Source of the DNA: Streptomyces olindensis
GTDB lineage: Bacteria; Actinomycetota; Actinomycetes; Streptomycetales; Streptomycetaceae
DNA: 64,000 nucleotides
Direction of reading: 5' to 3'
Assembly: GCA_000696115.1 (NCBI GenBank)
Contig: JJOH01000003.1
Location: 248,001-312,000, forward strand
Position numbers and translations under genes: made by a program. The notes under the pieces were generated by a model that did not search any database, was not told the DNA's origin, and saw only the letters and a list, made by a program, of their open reading frames with translations. Each line of letters starts with the position of its first letter. Position 1 is the stretch's first letter. Below are positions 25,559 to 34,384 of the stretch, piece after piece.

Positions 25559-26010
25559 CGGCGCGCATCCTCGCAGGATGTACGCGATCACGTCGTCCAG
25601 ACCGTGTTCGGCGGTCTCGGTCGGCAGCATGCCGCCGGCTGCCAGCCCGGCATAGCCGCGCAGGGTGGTGAAGACCGGCAGGGCCAGGCACTGCCACGGT
25701 CCTGCGAAGAAATGGTCGGTGGCGTCGGGGCGCAGCACGAAGGATCCCTCCGGCCTGCTCAGCCGCACCTGGTCTCCCACCTCGGCGGTCCGTCCCCACC
25801 GAGCCCCGCGCCCGGATGATCCAGCACGCACAGCTCGACAAGGCCTGCGGGTTCGCAGCGCCACACCGAGTACGTACGCCGGGTCAGCCCGCTGCCCACC
25901 AGCACCCGCACCTGCTGGCCGGGCCGCACCCTCAGCCCGGCGTTCCGGGAGCGGCCTGGACATGTTTGCTGCCATCGAATGTTGAGCGCACCGGCAGGCG
26001 GCAGACGCAC
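25559..26010 (-). pseudogene. Chimeric remnant: siderophore-interacting protein core fused to a TetR C terminus
   Basis: Read from about 26010, one frame gives GLRVRPGQQVRVLV, RRTYSVWRCE and LVELCVLDHPG, the FAD-binding part of siderophore-interacting (ferric-siderophore reductase) proteins. After a one-base shift near 25815, the next frame continues GARWGRTAEVGDQVRLSRPEGSFVLRPDA of the same domain. At about 25700 the sequence switches to LPVFTTLRGYAGLAAGGML and LDDVIAYILRGCAPD, which looks like the tail of a TetR regulator. So the reductase lacks its N terminus and NAD(P)H domain and is joined to an unrelated gene end. Confidence 0.55.
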
Positions 26011-26112
26011 CTCGCAACAAGGCTCCGGCCGGAGGTTACGGACGTACGGGTTCCCGAGTTCACGGAGCGCGTGAGCGCGACCGGCGGGGCCCAGGTGCCG
26101 ACTGGCGCCTGG

Positions 26113-26535
26113 TCACCGAACCGAGCTCAGTGGCATGACCCTGTAGTACGTCGGCACTGCGATCACGGCGACCGCGACGTGCATCAGGAGCAGCGCCACC
26201 ACACCGGTCACCTCGCCCTCGCCGAACAGGAAAAAATCCGGCACGCAGGACAACACGACGACCGACGGGACGAGTCGGCGGAGCAGCCGTTCGGGATCGG
26301 GGGAGAACCTGCGGACGAGGGTCCACCCGACGGAACCTCCCAGCACTCCCAGCGCAGTCAGAAAGACGTACGACGAGGGCTCCAACGGGCCGAAGTCCTC
26401 CGGTGCACCGAGCGCGTGCGCCAGTACGGCGATCAACGCGTTCACCAGCGAGGACAGCAGGAAGGCGACGAACACACCTCCCGTCACCATGATCGGACCC
26501 CGCCGGGAGGGGATCGTCTCAGAGACACGGGACAT
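26113..26535 (-). CDS. DUF6069-type small membrane protein
   Basis: Predicted 140 residues with four transmembrane helices (about 17-38, 55-75, 90-108 and 115-135), short loops, and a conserved-looking SSLVNALIAVLAHALG first helix. This resembles the DUF6069 family of actinobacterial membrane proteins of unknown role. ATG 26535 begins MSRVSETIPSRRGP; an upstream in-frame extension overlaps the neighbouring lgt region and is unlikely. It lies downstream of the lgt-like gene, about 30 bp away on the same strand, so the two are probably cotranscribed. Confidence 0.65.
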   Translation of the reverse strand: MSRVSETIPSRRGPIMVTGGVFVAFLLSSLVNALIAVLAHALGAPEDFGPLEPSSYVFLTALGVLGGSVGWTLVRRFSPDPERLLRRLVPSVVVLSCVPDFFLFGEGEVTGVVALLLMHVAVAVIAVPTYYRVMPLSSVR

Positions 26536-26566
26536 GGCAACTCCAAACGGATGCGAGGGACATTGG

Positions 26567-27425
26567 TCAGTTCTTGGGGCTACTTGTGGCATTCACTTGT
26601 TGAAAGAAGCGGTCGCCGTCACGCCTGCCGGCTGCGCGCCGTGTCGTAGCCACGAGGTAGTGGACGGCAACGGCGAAAACCAGCAGCGCGGTCCAGTCGT
26701 TCAGGCGCAGGCCGAGGATGTGGTGGGCCTCGTCCACCCGCAAGTACTCGATCCAGAAGCGACCTGCGGCGTACGCGGCGGCGTACAGCGCGAACGCCCG
26801 CCCCCGGTCGAGACGGAAACGGCGATCCGCCCACAGGACCAGGGCGACCACGCCGAGACACCACAACGACTCGTACAGGACCGCCGGATGATAAGTGGCC
26901 AGGTTCGGGGTGTCCTCAGGCCGGTGCGCGGGGTCGATCTCCAGGGCCCAGGGGCGGGCGGTGGCCCCGCCCGTAGAGCTCCTGGTTGAACCAGTTGCCC
27001 CAGCGGCCGATGGCCTGCCCCAGTGCGATGCCGGGAGCCACGGCGTCGGCGAACGCGGACAGCGGAACGCCGTTACGGCGGCAGCCGATCCAGGCTCCGA
27101 CGGCACCGCCGGCGATGGCGCCCCAGACACCGATACCGCCGTCCCAGATGAACAGGGCCTTCGCCGGATCACCACCCTTGCCGAAGTACGGCTCGCTGGA
27201 GGTGATCACGTGGTAGAGGCGGGCGCCGACCACGCCGAAGGGGACCGCCCACAGAGCGATGTCCGCCACGACGGCCTTCTCTCCGCCGCGTGCGGCCCAT
27301 CGACGGCCACCCAGCCACACGGCGGCGGCGATGCCCAGGATCAGCATCAATGAGTAACCGCGCAGCGGCAGCGGCCCCAGCTGGACCTCACCGACGGACG
27401 GGCTGGGAATGAAGGCCAAGGTCAC
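26567..27425 (-). pseudogene. lgt: Prolipoprotein diacylglyceryl transferase, single frameshift
   Basis: From GTG 27425 (GAGGAA nine bases before) the first frame encodes LGPLPLRGYSLMLILGIAAAVWLGGRRW, VGARLYHVITS, IWDGGIGVWGAIAGGAVG and IGRWGNWFNQELYG, the signature region of Lgt. This enzyme transfers diacylglycerol from phosphatidylglycerol to the lipobox cysteine of prelipoproteins. Within a GGGG run near 26970 the frame shifts by one base; the other frame continues ATARPWALEIDP, YHPAVLYESLWCL and FWIEYLRVDEAHHILGLRLNDW to the stop, giving about 285 residues in all. Streptomyces usually carry more than one lgt, so loss of this copy could be tolerated. Sequencing error is an equal alternative. 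Confidence 0.8.
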
Positions 27426-27532
27426 GGGTAGTTCCTCACACGAGGCGGTGGAACAGCCGGCCATCGGCTGCGGGGCTGATCGTCGCCGCCCGCGTCCCTC
27501 CCGCACATCGACCGATCAACGCGTCCTTCGTC

Positions 27533-27544
27533 CACCGATCGGTG
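27533..27544. promoter_or_regulatory. Perfect 12-bp palindrome before the sensor kinase gene
   Basis: CACCGATCGGTG is fully self-complementary and lies 60 bases before the kinase start, in the gap divergent from lgt. A related ACCGATC occurs 22 bases earlier (27511-27517). It may be a site for the response regulator encoded downstream. Confidence 0.35.
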
Positions 27545-27603
27545 AACCCGCCCCGCTGGTCGGCTGATTCTGCCGCTACGCGGCTGCACCTACTCTGTAG
27601 GCC

Positions 27604-28827
27604 ATGGCACTGCAACAGGCGTGGGACCGGCAGCGGTGGAAGACCATCGGACAGCACGCCTTCTTCGTCACCGTGCTCGCCCTGTCCGTGCCGGGTGCGC
27701 TGGCCGGGGCGAACATGACGACCGGCGCCGCACTGTCGCGGATCGGCCCGGCAGTGGGGCTCGCCCTTTGGTACGCGTACTGGATCGCGCTGCGCGGTGG
27801 CGCCGACCGCCCGCCGCTGCCTTACCTCGTCGGTGCCTTGTCCGCGTGGGCGGTCATGACCGTAGTGGACCCCGCGTTCCTCCCGGTGGCGATGGCGGTG
27901 CTGAGCCCGTACTTGCTGCGGTGGGCCTGGTGGTCGGCCGGCGGGGTGCTGGTGCTGGGCGCCGCCTGGTCGTGGCAGAGCCTCACCACGGACGGCTCCG
28001 TCGACGTGCGGGCGCTCACGGGATGCGTACTTGGTACCGCCGTGGCGGTCACGATCACCTGCTACGTCGCGACCCTCGATCACGAGAGTCACAAGCGGCA
28101 GCGGCTCCTCGACGAGCTCACCGCCACCCAGGCCGAACGCGCGGCAGCGGAACGCCAGGCGGGCACCCTGGCCGAACGCCAGCGCCTGGCCCGCGAGGTC
28201 CACGACACGCTCACCCAGGGGTTCGCCTCCATCGCCATGCTGCTGGACGCTGCACGCGACGACCTGCCACCCGACTCCCCTGCGGCCCGCCGCGTCGAGC
28301 ATGCCATGCGCACGGCCCGGGACAACCTCGCAGAGAGCCGCCGCCTCGTGCACGCTCTTCGCCCGGCGCCACTGGACCGCACGCACCTGGCAGAGGCGGT
28401 CCGTGAACTCACCGCCCGGCTCGCGGAGGAGACCGGCACCGAGGTCTACACGATTGTCACCGGCCGCCCGGCCGCCCTGCCTCCCAGTACCGAGGGCGAG
28501 TTGCTGCGGGTCGTGCAGGAGGCACTGACCAACGCCCGGCGGCACGCCCGCGCGATGAGTGTCTCGGTCACGCTGTCGTACCTCGGCGACGTCCTGGCGA
28601 TCGACATCCAGGACGACGGCACCGGGTTCGCACCGGTTGCCCGGCATACGGGCGTTGGCCTGATCACCATGCGGGAGCGGATTGCCGCTTTGCACGGCAC
28701 GTTCGCGGTCGAAAGCTCCCCGGGCGAGGGTACGACCGTCGCCGTCACGGTGCCACTCCCGGTCGAGCCTTCCGCCTCCGACCCCTCAGCCGTGTCGGGC
28801 ACCGAGCGTATGGCCCCGGCGTCATGA
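27604..28827 (+). CDS. NarL-type two-component sensor histidine kinase
   Basis: Predicted 407 residues. About four to five hydrophobic helices fill residues 15-160, with hardly any extracellular loop, so the signal may be sensed in or at the membrane. The cytoplasmic part has a coiled stretch rich in Glu/Arg/Ala (about 165-195), a HisKA_3 dimerisation helix with the phospho-acceptor His200 (REVHDTLTQGFASIAMLL), and an HATPase domain (VVQEALTNARRHA, IQDDGTGFAP, GVGLITMRERIAALHGTF). It overlaps the response-regulator gene by four bases (ATGA), so the two are coupled and form one signalling pair. Confidence 0.92.
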   Translation: MALQQAWDRQRWKTIGQHAFFVTVLALSVPGALAGANMTTGAALSRIGPAVGLALWYAYWIALRGGADRPPLPYLVGALSAWAVMTVVDPAFLPVAMAVLSPYLLRWAWWSAGGVLVLGAAWSWQSLTTDGSVDVRALTGCVLGTAVAVTITCYVATLDHESHKRQRLLDELTATQAERAAAERQAGTLAERQRLAREVHDTLTQGFASIAMLLDAARDDLPPDSPAARRVEHAMRTARDNLAESRRLVHALRPAPLDRTHLAEAVRELTARLAEETGTEVYTIVTGRPAALPPSTEGELLRVVQEALTNARRHARAMSVSVTLSYLGDVLAIDIQDDGTGFAPVARHTGVGLITMRERIAALHGTFAVESSPGEGTTVAVTVPLPVEPSASDPSAVSGTERMAPAS

Positions 28828-29471
28828 GGACGTCGGCCGGTCCCACGATCCGAGTCCTCCTCGCCGACGACCACCCCGTGGTCCGTGACGGGCTTGCCGC
28901 CATGCTCTCCACCCAGCCCGATTTCACGGTCGTCGGCGAAGCCGCCACCGGCGCCGAGGCACTGCGCCAGACCGCCTCACTCGCACCTGACGTCGTGCTG
29001 ATGGACCTGCAGATGCCCGGCATGGACGGCACGACCGCGACCGCCGCCATCCGTGCCGCCCACCCCGAGGTGCGGGTACTCGTCCTGACCACCTACGACA
29101 CGGACGCCGACATCACTGCCGCCGTCGACGCCGGCGCAGTCGGCTACCTGCTCAAGGACACCGGACGACACGAGCTCTGCGAGGCGGTTCGTACCGCGGC
29201 TCGGGGAGGCGCGGCACTGTCGCCCACGGTGGCCGCCAAGGTCCTCGCCCATATGCGCGGCGACCGGGGCGCCGGCTTGTCCGGCAGGGAGCTCGAAGTC
29301 CTGTCCGCCGTGGCCCGGGGGCAGAGCAACAAACAGATCGCCCGCGCCCTGCGCCTGTCGGAGGCCACTGTCAAGACCCATCTGCTGCACATCTACGCCA
29401 AGCTCGACGTCCGAGACCGGACCGCCGCCGTCACCGCCGCACTGGGCAGGGGAATCATCCGCATGGACTGA
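28824..29471 (+). CDS. LuxR/NarL-type response regulator
   Basis: Predicted 215 residues. The receiver domain (about 8-125) has the acidic pair in LLADDHPVVRDGL, the phospho-acceptor Asp61 (VVLMDLQMPGMDG), Thr in VLVLTTYDTDA and Lys in GYLLKDTGRHEL. The C-terminal GerE helix-turn-helix is LSGRELEVLSAVARGQSNKQIARALRLSEATVKTHLLHIYAKL. It is the partner of the kinase encoded just upstream. Targets are unknown; the nearest candidate site is the CACCGATCGGTG palindrome before the operon. Confidence 0.93.
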   Translation: MRTSAGPTIRVLLADDHPVVRDGLAAMLSTQPDFTVVGEAATGAEALRQTASLAPDVVLMDLQMPGMDGTTATAAIRAAHPEVRVLVLTTYDTDADITAAVDAGAVGYLLKDTGRHELCEAVRTAARGGAALSPTVAAKVLAHMRGDRGAGLSGRELEVLSAVARGQSNKQIARALRLSEATVKTHLLHIYAKLDVRDRTAAVTAALGRGIIRMD

Positions 29472-30189
29472 AGGCCTTGCTGAAGGCACAGGGGCATGGG
29501 GCAGTCCGGTGGGAGAGAGGCCGAGGAGGTCGCGGCGTCGCGCCGCCCGGGAACACGAAGCACCCCACAATCGTGGGCTCGGCAGCCGGGCTGGCGAGAC
29601 CGAGCAGAACGCCGGAGACCAGCGGCCGTATGGTGACGATACTGTCTTCACCGACTGGTCACGGAATTACCCCAGTTGACTTCCTGCGCCCCGGTATCCC
29701 ACCAACACTCAGGACAAGCACGGCGACGAACCGCTCGTCGTCGCCGGTCTGTTGGACACAGGAGTTGTACCGGTCCAGGAGCGTCCCGTTGAGCCAGGAT
29801 GGTGGCGTACGGCCAGGGCAGGGCCTATACCGAGGGCTGCATGGGCCGCTTATGGCCGCTTTTTCGGGGTGAGGGCCGGGCCGTCATTGTGCTTGGGCCG
29901 CACGCGGGTGCCCGCGTGGTGCAGGATCCGATCGACGGTGCCGACGGAGTAGCTGCACTCCGCAGCGAGGTCCGGCACCGTGACGCCGGCCTCGTACCCC
30001 GCAGCACCTCACCGTCGTCTGTGGCGCCCAACGCCCCGACGCCGCGCTGGAACGCCGATTGCTCGACCAGAACCGACGGCTGGTGTCCACGAAGCCGCGC
30101 ATACTGGTGCGAGTGGTACGGCTTGCCGGCCAGCACGGTTTCTCGCCTCGCAGAACTCCGCGAGGCTGCTGCGTTTCAAGGCTGTCGCC
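29472..30189. other. Gene-poor decayed region
   Basis: No intact gene. The only assignable pieces are the helix-turn-helix remnant at 29850-29996 on the minus strand and the repeat that begins at about 30190. The rest gives no family similarity in any frame by eye. Confidence 0.4.
29850..29996 (-). pseudogene. Small helix-turn-helix protein remnant
   Basis: The minus strand encodes YEAGVTVPDLAAECSYSVGT, VDRILHHAGTRVRPKHN and a Lys/Arg end. This resembles the small actinobacterial helix-turn-helix proteins with a YxAGxTIRxLAxxxxxSYGTVHRxLxEAG pattern. A stop codon lies five codons before the Tyr, so the N-terminal 20 or so residues are lost. Confidence 0.45.
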
Positions 30190-30352
30190 GCCGGAGATCT
30201 CTGGCCCCGCTACGGCGACACACCCCTCATGACCTGCGCTGTACCAAAGTGCCAACTATTTCGCTGATTCTGCGGCTCCGGCCGCTGAAGCTACTTGGCA
30301 TCAGTGCAGGTCGTGAGCGTGGCCTGGCGCCAACTAAGGCGCCCGGTCACAC
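30190..30352 (+). repeat. Dispersed repeat, copy 1
   Basis: About 150 bp containing CTCATGACCTGCGCTGTACC and ATCAGTGCAGGTCGTGA, found again with roughly 85-90% identity (by eye) at 39305-39458 in the same orientation. It flanks, on the left, the catabolic cluster at 30.7-39.3 kb. No coding function recognised. Confidence 0.7.
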
Positions 30353-30445
30353 CGTGTGACGAGGATTTTCATCACCTCGATGCATGTGGATCGAGCCGCG
30401 TTCGATCGGTCCCGGGGTACGGGACTCCGAGGTTCATGCCCGCTA

Positions 30446-30590
30446 TCGGTGGAGACCGGTGGTTGCTGCCCGTACCCCGGTGTCACCGAGGCGTTGAACC
30501 GCCTGGCCGAGGCAGTCCCGCTGGTCATCATCACCAACAGCGCCTTCGAGTGGAACATCGTCTGCTCGATCACCCACCTGCGGCGGCCAA
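30446..30590 (+). pseudogene. HAD hydrolase (haloacid dehalogenase type II) internal fragment
   Basis: The plus strand encodes YPGVTEALNRLAEAVPLVII followed by TNSAFEWNIVCSITHL. In type II haloacid dehalogenase-like HAD proteins, a PGV.EAL..L....PL.I.SN segment carries the second HAD motif (Ser/Thr). Only this middle piece remains. A complete HAD gene of the same class lies at 32013-32696, so this may be the trace of a duplicate or of a replaced allele. Confidence 0.5.
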
Positions 30591-30673
30591 GGCGTCCGCT
30601 GGACTCAAGCCCAAACCCGTCCGGCACCAACCGAGCACACCAAGGGAAACGACGTATGCCTCTTGGCCGAGGG

Positions 30674-31957
30674 TCAGCGCAGCCGGTCCTTGGCCTTGTA
30701 GTACGCCCCGGCGAAGGGCAGGAACCAGGCGGTGCCGTTGTAGAACGGCACCGGAACCTTGGGGAAGCCGAAGCCGCGCATGGGGTTGGCCTCCGGGTGA
30801 CCGTCCATGACCTCGGCCATGGCGCGGCCCATGTAGGTGGCCATCTGGACGCCGTGGCCGCAGTAACCCATGGAGTAGTAGAGGCCGTTGTCCTCGCCCG
30901 CGTGCGGAACGCGGTCGTAGGAGAAGCCGACCATGCCGCCCCATACATAGTCGATCTTCACCCCGGCCATCTGCGGGAAGATCTCGGTCATCTCCCGCTT
31001 CAGGACGTCACCGCTCTTGATGTCCGAGGCGGGGTCCGAGGGGGCGAAGCGGGCCCGGCCGCCGAAGGCCAGGCGGTTGTCCGGGGTGATGCGAATGTAG
31101 TGGCCGATGTTCTTGGAGGACACGACCACGCGGTTGTTGGGAATGAGCTGCCTGGCCCGCTTCTCGCCCAGTGGCTCGGTGACGATGACGAAGCTGCCGA
31201 CGTTGATCAGCCGCTTGCGGAACCAGGGCAGCGACTTGTCGGTGTAGGCGTCGGTGGCCGCCATGACCTGCGTGGCGCGGATGGTGCCGTGCAGGGTTTC
31301 CACCAGGAAGCCGCCGCCAGGGAGGCGGGTGAGGCCGGTCGCGGCGTTGCGTTCGTGGATCTGAGCCCCGGCGCGTTCGGCGGCCTCGGCCAGGCCATGG
31401 ACGTATTTGCCGACGTGAAGGTGCGCGCTGAGCGGGTCGAGCAGGGCTCCGTGGTAGTAGTCGGAGCCCAGCTCGGCACGTAGATCGCTCTTGCTCAGCA
31501 GCGTGGTGTCGTGACCGAAGTTGTCGGCCAGGTCGCGCTGCTTGGCCCGCATGCTCTCGAAGTGCCGCGGCTTGAACGCGACGCCCAGACGGCCTACGCG
31601 GTGGAAGTCGCAGTCGATCTGCTCCTTGACCGTCAGCTCCTCCACCAGGTCCACCGCCTCGCGGAAGGCGTCGTACAGTTCCCGGGCCCGCGGCTGCCCG
31701 TAGCGCTTGCGCGCCTCGGCCGGGTCGATGGTGATGCCCTGGGTGCACATGCTGCCGTTGCGTCCGGAGGCGCCGGAGCCGACCTTGTCCTTCTCCACGA
31801 GGACGACGTGGGCGCCCTTGAGTGCCGCGTGGTAGGCGGTGGACAGGCCGGTGAGGCCGCCGCCGATGACCACCAGGTCCGCCTGCTCGGGCAGGGGCTT
31901 GCCGGTCCGGTCGGGGAAGGCGGGAGCTGTGTCGAGCCAGTAGGGGATCTGCTTCAT
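30674..31957 (-). CDS. FAD-dependent amine/amino-acid oxidoreductase (DadA/PuuB-like)
   Basis: Predicted 427 residues. The N-terminal FAD site is ADLVVIGGGLTGLSTAYHAA with the acidic VLVEKDKVGSGASGRNGSM loop, typical of DAO-fold enzymes such as gamma-glutamylputrescine oxidase and glycine/D-amino-acid oxidases. The C-terminal part has the expected YVWGGMVGFSYDRVPHAG and LYYSMGYCGHGVQMATYMG segments. It would oxidise a primary or secondary amine, or an amino acid, to an imine that hydrolyses to an aldehyde or keto acid. It follows the HAD gene by 55 bp in the leftward operon of the PucR cluster. No signal peptide; cytoplasmic. Substrate not known. Confidence 0.88.
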   Translation of the reverse strand: MKQIPYWLDTAPAFPDRTGKPLPEQADLVVIGGGLTGLSTAYHAALKGAHVVLVEKDKVGSGASGRNGSMCTQGITIDPAEARKRYGQPRARELYDAFREAVDLVEELTVKEQIDCDFHRVGRLGVAFKPRHFESMRAKQRDLADNFGHDTTLLSKSDLRAELGSDYYHGALLDPLSAHLHVGKYVHGLAEAAERAGAQIHERNAATGLTRLPGGGFLVETLHGTIRATQVMAATDAYTDKSLPWFRKRLINVGSFVIVTEPLGEKRARQLIPNNRVVVSSKNIGHYIRITPDNRLAFGGRARFAPSDPASDIKSGDVLKREMTEIFPQMAGVKIDYVWGGMVGFSYDRVPHAGEDNGLYYSMGYCGHGVQMATYMGRAMAEVMDGHPEANPMRGFGFPKVPVPFYNGTAWFLPFAGAYYKAKDRLR

Positions 31958-32012
31958 GACGTACGTCCTCGGGTCTTCTGGTGGTCCAGGGGGTGTTGTC
32001 CGGGTCCCGGCT

Positions 32013-32696
32013 TCAGCAGCCGAGCAGGGCCGGAAGGCCGGACAGGTCGGGCAGCTCGTCGAAGGGCTGGTAGTCGGCGCTGCCGCGCGCGCCGATGGAG
32101 CCGTTGTGGCCGTAGCGGTTGATCCACACGCGGCGAGCGAGGCCGAGATCGCGGGTGGGGATGAGGTCGTACTCCCAGCCCTGGGCGACGTGGATGACCT
32201 GGGCGGGGTCGATGTCCATGGTCTGGAAGGCGTACTCGAAGGTCTGCCGGGACGGCTTGTACGCCTTGGCCTGCTGGGCGGTGATGACATGGTCGAACTC
32301 GACGCCCATGTGGGCCAGGTTCTGGGCGATGAGGTCGTCGTCCGTGTTGGAGATGATGGCGATCTCGTACCGGGACTTCAGCGCCCGCAGGGCGGCCGGG
32401 ACCTCGGGGTGGGGGCCGAAGGTGGGCACGGCCGCGACCAGGGCCTCGCCGTCGGACTGCCGGTACTCCAGGCCGTGCAGACGCATCGCTATCTCCAGGC
32501 TGGCGGGCAGCAGCTCGCGGAAGGGGCGGTATGCCTCCAGGACGGCGTGGAACCGCATGATGCGGAAGTCGTCGAGGAACTCGTCGACGTTCAGACGGTC
32601 CAGGTCCAGCCGGTCGGCCAGGACCTTCAGGGCGGTGGGGCCGAGCTGGAAGTCGACCAGGGTGCCGTAGGCATCGAAGGTGACGATCTGGCGCAT
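32013..32696 (-). CDS. HAD hydrolase, haloacid dehalogenase type II-like
   Basis: Predicted 227 residues when started at ATG 32696, which has AAAGAGG nine bases upstream; the earlier in-frame ATG codons lack this. The HAD nucleophile Asp8 lies in IVTFDAYGTLVDF; motif II is IAIISNTDDDLI, motif III Lys is in QQAKAYKPSRQTF and the acidic motif IV region is HVAQGWEYDLIPT. The subfamily includes L-2-haloacid dehalogenases, but Streptomyces members are often of unknown substrate and may act on phosphorylated compounds. First gene of the leftward operon behind copy 1 of the duplicated leader. In this cluster a phosphatase-like role beside the kinase/phospho-lyase fusion is conceivable. Confidence 0.85.
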   Translation of the reverse strand: MRQIVTFDAYGTLVDFQLGPTALKVLADRLDLDRLNVDEFLDDFRIMRFHAVLEAYRPFRELLPASLEIAMRLHGLEYRQSDGEALVAAVPTFGPHPEVPAALRALKSRYEIAIISNTDDDLIAQNLAHMGVEFDHVITAQQAKAYKPSRQTFEYAFQTMDIDPAQVIHVAQGWEYDLIPTRDLGLARRVWINRYGHNGSIGARGSADYQPFDELPDLSGLPALLGC

Positions 32697-32899
32697 GGTG
32701 TTCAACCTCTTTCCTGGCATATGGGACACCGGGTTCAGGAGGCTGCCGAGGCGTTGGGGCAGCGACCTGTTTCGGGGGATGGGGGCTGAGGGGTGCCCGA
32801 GGGGCCGCCGCTGGAGGACGAGCCCCCGGGCAGGGCCGGGGACGACGCATGCTGATCAGGTGGTCGGCGGCAGCATCGTTACTGCGCCGATGCGATGAG

Positions 32900-33025
32900 C
32901 CTCTCTCCGGCTCGAGGTGTTGCGTCAGTGAAGCACTGTGGAGAATCCGGCAACAAGGGACGTGAGGCCGCGAGATCGACCGCGCATTTTGTGCGTGTGC
33001 ACAATTTCTGAGAGGCACCGCGAGT
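32900..33025 (-). promoter_or_regulatory. Duplicated leader copy 1, drives the HAD/oxidase operon; operator at 32989-33004
   Basis: About 120 bp match, in inverted orientation, the segment at 34385-34505 (shared blocks include GAGAATCCGGCAACAAGGGA and GAGGTG-T/A-TGCGTCAG). It contains TTGTGC-GTGT-GCACAA, a perfect 6-bp-arm palindrome at 32989-33004. Reading toward the HAD gene, the palindrome comes first and the conserved block ends about 200 bp before the start codon. Probably the PucR binding site and promoter. Confidence 0.7.
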
Positions 33026-33085
33026 GGCTCCGGCGCGGACTGCGGCCGCCGGCCGGTTGCCTCGCCCCGTCCGACGATCGGTGGA

Positions 33086-34303
33086 TCAGGACATCGTCGC
33101 CCGGAAGCGGGCGCCCGCGTCCGTCTCCAGCCAAGCCAGGGCGAGGACCAGCCGGGCGGCGTCGTTCGGTCGGGACAGCTTCAGCCCGGTCGCCTCTTCC
33201 GCGGCCTGCAGGCGATTGCCCACCGTGTTCCGGTGACGGTAGGTGCGTGCGGCCACCTCCGCGACCGAGCCCAGGTCGAGGTACCAGCGCAGGGTCTCGA
33301 CGATGCTGTCGCTGTCGCGCAGCTCGAGCAGTGGGCGCAGCACGCCGGTGGCCATCGCACCGGTGAGCTCCTCCTGCGCCGACATGATCGCCCCGATCCA
33401 GTGGCCCTCCACGTGCCGCACTCCGGGCTGCGCGGAGCTGCGGATCGCGGCACGTGCGAACCGGATGCCCCGCGCCGTCAGTGCCAGGCCGGGGACTTCC
33501 GCGACGCCGCAGCGCCATGGGGCGAACGGCCGCAGCATGGCCAGCACGGCCTCTTCATCGCGCCGTCCGTGACCGATGATGCCGAGGAGCTCGTCGCCCA
33601 TCCATCCGAAGTGACGCAGCAGGCCGCCCCGACGCAGCGCATCGTCGACCTGGGACACGGCCGGGTCCCCGGTAGGAACGGATTCGACCACGACCACGGT
33701 CAGGGCGACGTTCTCGGAGAAGCCCAGCAACGTGGAGGCCTCGGCGACGATGGAGGGATCCTGCTCCCCTTCCAGGACCAGGCGGGTGAAGGCACGGTTG
33801 CGCACCTCCGCACGATGGCTCGCCAGGTCGCGCTCGGTGCGGCGGTAGGCGTCGACGACCTCGACGCTGTTGGCGTCCGTCGCCTCCCAGACGCGGATCA
33901 GCCCGTCGAGGAAGTCGGGATCGGCGCTGATGCCACGTGCTCGCCCCTCTGCGAGCACGGCCTCCCACAGGGTCCTGAGGTCCAGCTGGAAGGAGTGCAT
34001 CAGAGCCGTCAGGGGAAACGCCTGCTCCGCTCGCTCGCGTCCCACGTCCTCGGTGGCGCGCGAGACCGTCCGGGGCACGGGACCGCCGGCCAGCCGGGTC
34101 AGGGCGAGTTCGAGGGTTCGTCGCATCCCCTCCCGTTTCTGGACCGGGTCCCAGTCCGCCGACGCGTAGGCGGGCTCCTCGGCTTCCAGTCGTTCGAGAG
34201 CACGAGAGGTCAGTTCGTCGAGTCGTTCCTCGAGGAGCCGGCGCGCGATCGCCTGCACGGCGTCGTGGCGAGCCCCGCCCTGACGGCGTCCCGAGCCGCT
34301 CAT
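33086..34303 (-). CDS. PucR/CdaR-family transcriptional regulator
   Basis: Predicted 405 residues. The N-terminal half is helical (RLLEERLDELTSRALERL ... AFPLTALMHSFQLDLRTLWEAVL), the middle is a GGDEF-like sensory region, and the C-terminal helix-turn-helix (about 345-400; LRWYLDLGSVAEVAARTYRHRNTVGNRLQAAEEATGLKLSRP) is the PucR HTH_30 type. Such proteins usually activate nearby catabolic genes when substrate is present. The gene sits between two outward-facing operons and between the two inverted copies of a leader with TTGTGC-N4-GCACAA, which I infer to be its operators. Its own promoter would be near 34303-34400. Confidence 0.9.
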   Translation of the reverse strand: MSGSGRRQGGARHDAVQAIARRLLEERLDELTSRALERLEAEEPAYASADWDPVQKREGMRRTLELALTRLAGGPVPRTVSRATEDVGRERAEQAFPLTALMHSFQLDLRTLWEAVLAEGRARGISADPDFLDGLIRVWEATDANSVEVVDAYRRTERDLASHRAEVRNRAFTRLVLEGEQDPSIVAEASTLLGFSENVALTVVVVESVPTGDPAVSQVDDALRRGGLLRHFGWMGDELLGIIGHGRRDEEAVLAMLRPFAPWRCGVAEVPGLALTARGIRFARAAIRSSAQPGVRHVEGHWIGAIMSAQEELTGAMATGVLRPLLELRDSDSIVETLRWYLDLGSVAEVAARTYRHRNTVGNRLQAAEEATGLKLSRPNDAARLVLALAWLETDAGARFRATMS

Positions 34304-34384
34304 GAGGACCGCCTCTCCCTACGACAGCCGTCACCGGACGGATCCGGGGCCGTCTCCGGGTCATGCCGCTGACATGCCGCTGGG

